A stretch of 16,536 bases of DNA, taken from assembly GCA_035633755.1 (NCBI GenBank), contig DASQEH010000170.1, forward strand, positions 1 through 16,536, read 5' to 3'. Numbering within the stretch: position 1 is the first letter of the stretch; the number at the start of each line of letters is the position of its first letter. Made by a program: the position numbers and the translations under genes. This DNA is from DASQEH01 sp035633755 (lineage in GTDB: Bacteria > Actinomycetota > Actinomycetes > Propionibacteriales > Nocardioidaceae). The notes beneath the pieces were generated by a model. It did no database searches. It had not been told where the DNA came from and was given only the letters and a program-made list of their open reading frames with translations. Positions 7,856 through 13,319 of this stretch are shown here, in pieces.

Positions 7856-7877
7856 CCGCGCACTACATAATGCGCGG
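7856..7877. promoter_or_regulatory. Inverted repeat between yceI and the pirin gene
   Basis: CCGCGCA (7856-7862) and TGCGCGG (7871-7877) form perfect 7-bp arms around an A/T-rich 8-nt centre containing CATAAT-like sequence. It could be a weak terminator after yceI (no T-tract) or an operator over a promoter for the pirin gene, which starts 48 bp further on. Confidence 0.35.
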
Positions 7878-7924
7878 TAAGCGGGGCGCTTTCCCGTCTG
7901 ATTCTCAGCGCCGAGAGGAACCCC

Positions 7925-8695
7925 ATGAGCATCCCCACTGTCGGTCCTCACATCGACATCCGGCGAGCCGGGGACCGCTTCAGGACCAATCTCGACTGGC
8001 TCGACTCCAAGCACTCCTTCTCCTTCGGCCGCCATTACGACGCCACCAACACTGCACACGGGTTGCTGGTCGCCAACAATGACGATGTCGTGGGAGCCGG
8101 GACCGGCTTCGATACCCACCCTCATCGGGACATGGAGATTGTGACCTGGGTTCTGGAGGGCTCGCTGGTGCACCAGGACTCGACCGGCCACAGCGGGGTG
8201 ATCTACCCCGGACTCGCGCAGCGCATGAGCGCTGGCCGCGGCATCATGCACTCGGAGAGAAACGACGCGTGGCGGCTCGGCGGAGAACCGCATGCCGATC
8301 CCGTTCACTTCGTCCAGATGTGGGTGCTTCCCGACGAGAGCGACCTCACCCCGGGATACGAGCAGCGCGAGATCGACGACTCACTGCTCATCGGCGGGAG
8401 CCTCGTGCCAGTGGCGTCGGGCTTGGACAAGCACGACGGCGAGGCGGCCGTCAGCATCTCGAACCGGCACGCCGCCCTCTATGCCGCCCGGCTGCATGTA
8501 GGTCAGTTTGTCGCGCTGCCCGAGGCGCCCTACCTCCACCTTTTCGTACCCCGGGGCGCGGTCACGCTCGAGGGTGTGGGCGAGCTCGCCACTGGCGACG
8601 CAGCTCGGTTCACGGCCACGGGAGGGCAGACGGTCACCGCTACTGAGCCGGCCGAGATCTTGGTCTGGGAGATGCACGCCGGCATCGGCCACTGA
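7925..8695 (+). CDS. Pirin family protein
   Basis: The ATG at 7925 has GAGAGGA 6 nt upstream. The 256-residue product is a two-domain bicupin of the pirin/YhhW family. The metal-binding set of the N-terminal cupin is complete: H65 and H67 in THPHRDMEIVTWVLEG, then H109 and E111 in GIMHSERN, matching the three-His one-Glu iron site of known pirins. The C-terminal half (from about residue 145) is the second cupin, which usually lacks metal. Bacterial pirins have been linked to quercetinase activity, redox sensing and control of central metabolism; which applies here cannot be told. It follows yceI on the same strand and may share its promoter, although the inverted repeat at 7856-7877 could separate them. 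Confidence 0.95.
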   Translation: MSIPTVGPHIDIRRAGDRFRTNLDWLDSKHSFSFGRHYDATNTAHGLLVANNDDVVGAGTGFDTHPHRDMEIVTWVLEGSLVHQDSTGHSGVIYPGLAQRMSAGRGIMHSERNDAWRLGGEPHADPVHFVQMWVLPDESDLTPGYEQREIDDSLLIGGSLVPVASGLDKHDGEAAVSISNRHAALYAARLHVGQFVALPEAPYLHLFVPRGAVTLEGVGELATGDAARFTATGGQTVTATEPAEILVWEMHAGIGH

Positions 8696-8758
8696 CAGGT
8701 TCCGGTCATGCTGACCCCCGACTCCGGCTGCGTCGGCTCGAGCCAGGCATTACGTCCG

Positions 8759-8779
8759 GGGCCCTACCCCTTGGCCCCA
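8759..8779. terminator. Possible bidirectional terminator between convergent genes
   Basis: GGGGCC (8759-8764) and GGCCCC (8774-8779) can form a 6-bp G/C stem with a 9-nt loop in the 130-bp gap between the pirin gene (+) and the DUF1906 gene (-). There is no clear T-tract on either side. The call rests mainly on position. Confidence 0.3.
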
Positions 8780-8825
8780 GGCCTGCCGATTCCTACCTGT
8801 CGACGACCTCACTGTCATCCACCGC

Positions 8826-10622
8826 TTACTGGCCGCTCTGAAGTGCCGCCCAGGTCTTCGCCCCGGCGATCCCGTCGACCGTGATGACGTGAGCACGTTG
8901 GTAGCTGCGCACAGCGCGTTCGGTATTGCTGTCGAACGAGCGGGTCACCGCGACGGTGCGCGCCAAGGATGCCGACAGCGCCCGCTGAAGTCGCGCGACT
9001 GCGGGGCCCCGTGAGCCCGCCTCGAGCCGAGGCGTCGTGCCACCGGAGAGCAGTGCCGTCCACGATCGTCGCCCGAGGGCGGGCCCGCTCGGGAGTGCAC
9101 GAGAGGCCTTGAATGCCTCGATAGCCGCCGTCGTACGCCAACCCACGGTGCCGGTAGCCGCACCTGGGGAGAAGCCGCGACGGACGAGCTGGCACTGGGC
9201 GGCCAACACCTCGCGGCCGGTGTCCCCGACCCGCAGGACGGGATAAGCAGCGAAGTTCAGCTCGGTCGGGCACTGCTCGGGTCGCTCCACAGCGGTGCTG
9301 ACGTCGAGCGCATTGCGGTCGATATTGAGTGAGTAGCCGCCATAGCGTTCCGTGACGCTGCCGGTGTACTGGTGGATGCGCTGATGGTTGCTCCACTGCG
9401 TGTCAGGCACGTAGCTGCCGCCGTCGGTGTCGGCGACGTTGTTCCACCACGCGAGCCAGATGTCGTCGGGACGGTTGTACGCAGGCGAGTTGTACGTCCG
9501 AGACAAGTCGGTGATCCCTGACGAAGCGCTCGAGTAGACCCCCGACTGGTAGCCGCGCTCGTGGAGGCCACGAGTCCACCCGGACAGATAGCTCAGGACG
9601 CCCGCCACACACCGCGAACTCGTGTTGTCGTACCCCTCGATGTCCGAGTACAAGGTGCTGGGCGCTGCGATTCCCACCGCCGCCGCCCGGTCAGCGGCGT
9701 CGGCCGCCTCGGCGCGCCCCTGCGCACGCGCGGTCGCAGGGTCGTACGACATGGTGTGGTAGTAGTTCGTGCACGGAGCCTGCATGCCCACATACGTGGG
9801 GATGACGTGCCAGCCCGACGTGACCTGTGATGACAGCCACGCCGCCGTGAGGTTCGGCTGTGCACAGGCCCGACTCACCCCACCGATGTACACCCCGACG
9901 GACCGATACGGCGACGAGGCCAACCAGGCGTCCATCAGGCTGTCCGATGGCGCAGTACACGCGTCGAAGCCCTTCCCCACGTAGTTCCCAGGCACGTTGG
10001 CCCCGCGACTCGCTCGTGCGGTCGAGGGCACTGAAGGCTGACGGAGAGCCGGTGTCACCATTGGACGAGCGCTCGGCAGGATCCGAGCCTGCTCGACCCT
10101 GGCTGAGGCCGCGGCCGCATCGCCCTCGCCGTATACAGCGGTGACGACCACACCTGCCGCTTCGACGGCGAACGAGACCGGGCCTTGCGCCGGCCATTCC
10201 TTGCCGTCCTCGGTTGTCCGCGCCGTGATGGCGGCTGAGTCCCTCACCATCGCCGCAGTCCGACGGTCCAGCGGTTGCAGCCACACTCCGGGAGCGCCGC
10301 CGATCAGATGGGCGGGGCAGAAGCTCTGGTCCCCCGCATGGCCCAGGTAGACCGTCGGCCGATCGAAGCGCACACAGGCATGAGGGCGGTTGCGCAGATC
10401 CTTGACGGCCCACTCGCTAGGCACGCGTATCGAGTAGCCGTGGTAGGCCACCTCGCGCGTATCGGTCCGCGCTGCAGCGGCCGGGGCGCCGCTGGCCTCG
10501 GCGGACGACATGCTGGCGGAGGCGTGCGACATGCTCGTCACTGCGAGACCGAGGAGCGTCACTGCGGTGACACCCCACGGCCGGGCGCAGCGGAGAACAG
10601 CTCGTGCGGAGGAGGTGGGCAC
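8826..10622 (-). CDS. Secreted DUF1906 (glycoside-hydrolase-like) protein with two peptidoglycan-binding domains
   Basis: The GTG start at 10622 has AAGGA about 7 nt upstream. Of 598 residues, 1 to about 36 form a Sec-type signal peptide (basic start, hydrophobic VTAVTLLGLAVTS, Ala/Ser cleavage region); no twin-arginine is seen, unlike M. tuberculosis Rv2525c of the same family. Residues about 55-185 are an N-terminal region of unknown role. Residues about 215-445 are the DUF1906 TIM-barrel: KGFDACTAPS (D220), VGVYIGG, IPTYVG, LYSDIEGYD (D327, E329) and QYTGS, with the acidic residues at strand ends as in GH25-like folds. Two PG_binding_1 domains follow (about 458-525 and 533-596), each with the LRVGDTG/LEAGSRG start and a TTAAIEAF/TERAVRSYQ helix. 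It is probably exported and held at the cell wall to act on or bind peptidoglycan or a related glycan. Confidence 0.93.
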   Translation of the reverse strand: MPTSSARAVLRCARPWGVTAVTLLGLAVTSMSHASASMSSAEASGAPAAAARTDTREVAYHGYSIRVPSEWAVKDLRNRPHACVRFDRPTVYLGHAGDQSFCPAHLIGGAPGVWLQPLDRRTAAMVRDSAAITARTTEDGKEWPAQGPVSFAVEAAGVVVTAVYGEGDAAAASARVEQARILPSARPMVTPALRQPSVPSTARASRGANVPGNYVGKGFDACTAPSDSLMDAWLASSPYRSVGVYIGGVSRACAQPNLTAAWLSSQVTSGWHVIPTYVGMQAPCTNYYHTMSYDPATARAQGRAEAADAADRAAAVGIAAPSTLYSDIEGYDNTSSRCVAGVLSYLSGWTRGLHERGYQSGVYSSASSGITDLSRTYNSPAYNRPDDIWLAWWNNVADTDGGSYVPDTQWSNHQRIHQYTGSVTERYGGYSLNIDRNALDVSTAVERPEQCPTELNFAAYPVLRVGDTGREVLAAQCQLVRRGFSPGAATGTVGWRTTAAIEAFKASRALPSGPALGRRSWTALLSGGTTPRLEAGSRGPAVARLQRALSASLARTVAVTRSFDSNTERAVRSYQRAHVITVDGIAGAKTWAALQSGQ

Positions 10623-10833
10623 GAAGGATCCTTATCGAGAGGCAGAGCAGCCGAGAGACGGCGACTTAACTGTGAGTAATCACAGTAATACCCAGAGTGG
10701 CAGCACCGCCGACGAACTGGAACACCCGTTCGTCAGGTCTGCTAACGATTAGAACGTAAGGTAACCATTTCTTCACTCCAAGTGCTTTCATTAGGCCAGG
10801 ACACTCACTCGGCACTCACCTCGGAAAGCAACC
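10623..10833. other. Divergent intergenic region (DUF1906 gene / small unknown gene)
   Basis: This 211-bp spacer is more A/T-rich than its surroundings, especially about 10735-10800, as expected for back-to-back promoters. It contains the 18-bp inverted repeat at 10669-10686 and a short CTAACGATTAG repeat near 10741-10751. I cannot assign a convincing -35/-10 pair, and I see no gene in it. Confidence 0.5.
10669..10686. promoter_or_regulatory. 18-bp inverted repeat, likely operator upstream of the DUF1906 gene
   Basis: ACTGTGAGTAATCACAGT has perfect 7-bp arms around GTAA. It lies 47 bp upstream of the DUF1906 start, a normal operator position. The core TGTGA-N4-TCACA resembles a Crp half-site pair, but Crp sites have a 6-bp spacer. 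It is also close to the BldD pattern AGTGA(n)TCACC. Confidence 0.5.
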
Positions 10834-11235
10834 ATGGACGACGTCCCGCAGCCACGCCGGCGCCTCTTTCGGCCAGGCGACGTGAGCCCCGATCTCGTAC
10901 CGGCGACCGCCGTTGTCACGACGTTCAGGCTCAGCGACACGTCCGCTCAGATCCGGGTCCTCTATCGCCTCGCAGGCCGCTATCCCACCGCGCCGGCATC
11001 GGACGGCACCGGCGACCCGCGCCTCGCGGTGGGACATCCAGCCGACCAGCTCGGCACGGTCGTGACGCTGGTGCGCCAGGTCGACCCACATGCGTCGGTC
11101 ACCATGTCCACCTCAGAGCTCAACCCAGCAGACGATGCGCCGACGGGGCAGCATGCCTCGGACGAGTCGCCGGGACAGCGACCTGTGCCGGACCAGTCGC
11201 CGGGACAGGGAACTGTGCCGGACCAGTCATCGTGA
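10834..11235 (+). CDS. Small protein of unknown function with a C-terminal tandem repeat
   Basis: The ATG at 10834 has GGAAAG 5 nt upstream. I do not recognise the 133-residue product. Its third codon positions are strongly G/C, unlike the overlapping frames, and it fills the space between a divergent neighbour and the next gap, so I take it as real. Residues about 18-95 (VVTTFRLSDT, QIRVLYRLAGRYP, LGTVVTLVRQVDP) look like a small alpha/beta domain. From about residue 98 the chain is hydrophilic, rich in Pro, Asp, Gln and Ser, and ends in two and a third copies of a 10-residue unit of the form D(E/Q)SPGQxxVP. There is no signal peptide or membrane segment. No function is proposed. Confidence 0.55.
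   Translation: MDDVPQPRRRLFRPGDVSPDLVPATAVVTTFRLSDTSAQIRVLYRLAGRYPTAPASDGTGDPRLAVGHPADQLGTVVTLVRQVDPHASVTMSTSELNPADDAPTGQHASDESPGQRPVPDQSPGQGTVPDQSS
11161..11230 (+). repeat. 30-bp tandem repeat, 2.3 copies, in frame
   Basis: Units at 11161-11190 and 11191-11220 share all but a few bases, and a third partial copy runs to 11230, just before the stop codon. The period is a multiple of three, so copy-number change would lengthen or shorten the C-terminal tail of the small protein without a frameshift. Confidence 0.85.
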
Positions 11236-11401
11236 CGGCCTCGCGCCACTCATCAGACGACCCGGCTCCTCGCAACACCCCCAGACCGGAGGGCCATGAC
11301 CGCTTGCGAAGACACCGCCGCCTTCGAGTCCAGGCGTCTGCTTTGGCGATCCGCCGCGAGCTCTGGGTAGTGAATGAGTGAGACCACCGCGAGCGGGTAA
11401 G

Positions 11402-11429
11402 GCTTCGGTGACGATCTCGTCACCGAAGC
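11402..11429 (+). terminator. Strong hairpin in the leader of the ANTAR gene
   Basis: GCTTCGGTGAC (11402-11412) pairs with GTCACCGAAGC (11419-11429), an 11-bp perfect stem. The inverted repeat continues to 13 bp, leaving 2 central bases, so the real loop is 4-6 nt. It lies 167 bp after the small unknown gene and 109 bp before the ANTAR start. No T-tract follows. It may be a terminator, or a conditional one, since ANTAR proteins act on terminator hairpins. Confidence 0.5.
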
Positions 11430-11522
11430 TCGGGTCCTGGCGGCGCTCAGCCCTTGGCCCCTCGTGCCCGTGCTTCGCTGACGGACGCTGCGCAGCAGAT
11501 CTCTGCGCTCGCCGAATCGACA

Positions 11523-11534
11523 GTGAGGCCTCAC
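11523..11534. promoter_or_regulatory. GTGAGGCCTCAC palindrome next to the ANTAR start codon
   Basis: This perfect 12-bp palindrome ends 4 nt before the ATG at 11539. Its GTGAGG half is also the only ribosome-site-like sequence for this gene, at longer than usual spacing (10 nt). A protein bound here, or a hairpin formed here, would cover the translation start region. It shares the GTGA-N4-TCAC form with sites at 7197 and 10672. Confidence 0.4.
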
Positions 11535-11538
11535 GCCT

Positions 11539-12246
11539 ATGGACAGCTCGACAGGGTCAGCAGTCGTGGAGACGATGAATGCGGTCGCCGCGTCGTTCGA
11601 CTCCCCGCAGGACCTCAGCGACACACTGGCTTCGATCACCGCAGCAGCAGCGGAGGCCGTCCCAGGCATGAGCCAGGCGAGCATCTCTGTGATCGACAAC
11701 CACGGCGTGCTGCAGACGCTCATCCCTACCGGGGCGCTCGTCTCGACGGCTGACCGGTTGCAGACCGCCCACGGTGAAGGTCCGTGCCTCGATGCAGCGT
11801 TCCAGGAGAAGAACGTGGTCGTCGACGACATCGCTGCAGCGACCGACAGATGGCCCACGTACGCGCCAGAAGCGGCCGCCCTAGGAGTCGGGTCGCAGCT
11901 GGCGATACATCTGTACCACGAGGGTCGGTCCTACGGTGGGCTGAACCTGTACTCCGAGTTGCCGAACTCGATCGTGGCCGAGACGCTGGCCATGTCGGAG
12001 ATGTTCGCGCAGCTCGCTGCTCGAGTCATGGGCCAGCATTTCCGGATCGAAGGGCTCAACCGGTCCATGGCCACGCGGCAGAGCATCGGCCAAGCCATCG
12101 GAATCATCATGGAACGCTACGAGCTCGACGAGGACCAGGCGTTCCAGTTTCTCGTCCGAGTCTCTCAAACCGGCAACGTGAAGCTTCGGTTCGTTGCCGA
12201 GGAGATCGTCATCTCCGCCAATGAAAAGGTTGCCGACAGGGACTGA
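11539..12246 (+). CDS. GAF-ANTAR domain transcription antitermination regulator
   Basis: ATG 11539 is the first possible start, because an in-frame TGA lies just upstream. The 235-residue product has a GAF domain at about residues 25-165 (MSQASISVIDNHGVLQTL, GEGPCLDAAF, QLAIHLYHEGRSYGGLNLYS) followed by an ANTAR domain at about 172-227. The ANTAR part shows the family signature: TRQSIGQAIGIIMERYELDEDQAFQFLVRVSQTGNVKL in outline, with the conserved I183, Q185, A186 and G188, then A200/F202. ANTAR domains bind paired RNA hairpins and block transcription terminators, and the GAF domain probably senses a small ligand or redox state. There is no histidine kinase next to it. The gene is convergent with the kinase-like gene, with 4 bp between the stops. 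A hairpin in its own leader suggests autoregulation. Confidence 0.95.
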   Translation: MDSSTGSAVVETMNAVAASFDSPQDLSDTLASITAAAAEAVPGMSQASISVIDNHGVLQTLIPTGALVSTADRLQTAHGEGPCLDAAFQEKNVVVDDIAAATDRWPTYAPEAAALGVGSQLAIHLYHEGRSYGGLNLYSELPNSIVAETLAMSEMFAQLAARVMGQHFRIEGLNRSMATRQSIGQAIGIIMERYELDEDQAFQFLVRVSQTGNVKLRFVAEEIVISANEKVADRD

Positions 12247-12250
12247 CCGC

Positions 12251-12922
12251 CTATGTCGCGATGTGACCGCGCTCGATGAGCCCGAGGTGCCGCGCCACTC
12301 GTCTTGCGATGGTCTCGAGCCGAATGCGAGGCGACGCGATCACATCGTCGAACTCACCGTTGCGCGCCATGGCCGTCAGGTCTGCGTGGAACTGACGATG
12401 CGCTTCCTCGCTGATGTCCCCTAGCCGCCGTGGCGGCTGGCCCGCGGCCACTCGGCTGAGCACCCGCCCACGGTTCGTGCGCCAAGGCGGGAGGATCACG
12501 ACGTGGCGAGGCTCGTAGGGAGCGAGCATGTTGTCCAGCAAGGACTTGCGCTCGACGCCGTAGTTCACCACCACCAGCACCGACATGCCGGCCCCGAGGT
12601 AGGTCTTTGCGGCCGCGACCAGCGCTTCGAGACCCGTGGCCCAAATGTCCGTGGCTCGGGCACCTGCGGCCAGGTGAGCCCCGCCCATCTCGGCGAAGGC
12701 GTCGTGTTCGAGGACGGCAAGTCGGCCTTCGTGTCCGAACTCCTCGAGGAGCGCCGCGGCGACGGTCGACTTCCCTGCAGCGGGCGGACCGTTCAGGAGA
12801 ACGAGCCGCGCGGTGTCACGAGATCCCTCCATGCGGCCCATCTTGGTGCCTGCGCTCACGAAGCTGTCGTACCGAGCGCCTTGGTGACGGCAGCCCCCGG
12901 CGCCCGCCGGCACGGGGCGCAC
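12251..12922 (-). CDS. P-loop kinase-like ATPase (AAA_33/zeta-type fold)
   Basis: The reading frame allows a GTG at 12922 (223 residues), but the conserved part starts at ATG 12832 (193 residues; in-frame ATG also at 12841), and the first 30 residues look unlike a folded N-terminus, so 12832 or 12841 is the likely start. From M1 at 12832: Walker A GPPAAGKST (15-23) after LVLLN, then AVLEHDAFAEMGG, the typical Asp-containing second strand of small-molecule kinases. Later come VLVVVNYG, an ILPPWRTNRGR segment and an Arg-rich lid (GRVLSRVAAGQPPRR). The pattern fits predicted kinases of the AAA_33 / chloramphenicol-phosphotransferase-like group. The substrate is unknown. It lies 8 bp after the J-domain gene if the GTG is used, so both are probably one transcript. 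Confidence 0.78.
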   Translation of the reverse strand: MRPVPAGAGGCRHQGARYDSFVSAGTKMGRMEGSRDTARLVLLNGPPAAGKSTVAAALLEEFGHEGRLAVLEHDAFAEMGGAHLAAGARATDIWATGLEALVAAAKTYLGAGMSVLVVVNYGVERKSLLDNMLAPYEPRHVVILPPWRTNRGRVLSRVAAGQPPRRLGDISEEAHRQFHADLTAMARNGEFDDVIASPRIRLETIARRVARHLGLIERGHIAT

Positions 12923-12930
12923 CGCCCGGT

Positions 12931-13278
12931 TCAGGTCCGTTGCCAGCGAACGGGGCCCGCGCGCAGCGGTGGCTCGGGAACTGAAGGGAACCCCGTGGCG
13001 ACGTCGGGAGGGACGGGCGGAGGGGCAACCGAGAGCCTTTGACGGGGACGCATTCGCTTGTCGTACGCGGCTCGGGTGTCAGGGTCGTGCAGCACCCGGT
13101 AGGCGGCGATCACGTCCTGCAGTGCGGCGTCGGACACCGCCGCGGCTTCGTGCTCAGCGGTGCGAGTGTCGGGATGGTGGTGCCTGAGCAGGCTGCGGTA
13201 GGCAGAGCTGATCTCGTCCGGCGTCGCATCCTGATCGACGCCTAGGACGCGGTAAAGATCTCGTTGTTCACCGCTCAT
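12931..13278 (-). CDS. Small J-domain (DnaJ-like) protein with a proline-rich tail
   Basis: An upstream ATG at 13323 is in frame, but I choose ATG 13278 because GGAG lies 8 nt before it and the J domain begins right after (DLYRVLGVDQDATPDEISSAYR). The product has 115 residues. The J domain spans about residues 6-75, with HPD at 35-37, the motif that stimulates Hsp70 ATPase. The rest is a Pro-rich tail without zinc-finger or C-terminal substrate-binding domains, so it is a minimal type III J protein rather than a full DnaJ. No dnaK or grpE is next to it. It sits between the flavoprotein gene (41 bp upstream) and the kinase-like gene on the same strand, consistent with an operon. It may recruit the general Hsp70 to a specific client. 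Confidence 0.87.
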   Translation of the reverse strand: MSGEQRDLYRVLGVDQDATPDEISSAYRSLLRHHHPDTRTAEHEAAAVSDAALQDVIAAYRVLHDPDTRAAYDKRMRPRQRLSVAPPPVPPDVATGFPSVPEPPLRAGPVRWQRT

Positions 13279-13319
13279 CGCATGGCTCCGGAACGCTTGC
13301 GGCCGCGTGGTGCTGCAGT

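Larger units (their letters stand above)
11236..11538. other. 303-bp gap upstream of the ANTAR gene
   Basis: No convincing gene is seen. A 24-codon frame at 11296-11370 has GGAGG only 3 nt from its ATG and no other support. The gap contains the strong hairpin at 11402-11429 and a GTGAGGCCTCAC palindrome at 11523-11534, directly before the ANTAR start. Confidence 0.5.

Noticed and set aside
10669..10686. Crp (cAMP receptor) binding site
   Set aside because: The half-sites TGTGA/TCACA match, but the spacer is 4 bp instead of 6, and none of the CNB proteins in the window has a DNA-binding domain.
11296..11370. 24-codon frame with GGAGG near its ATG
   Set aside because: The ribosome site is only 3 nt from the ATG and the peptide has no recognisable feature. 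A leader peptide of the ANTAR gene cannot be excluded but is not supported.
10782..11381. 199-residue open frame on the + strand
   Set aside because: Its composition (Arg/His/Pro-rich, poor hydrophobic pattern) is that of an out-of-frame read over the gene at 10834-11235.
11402..11429. ANTAR-target RNA motif
   Set aside because: The described motif is two hairpins with six-base loops having A at position 1 and G at position 4; here only one strong hairpin is seen and its possible six-base loop is GATCTC.
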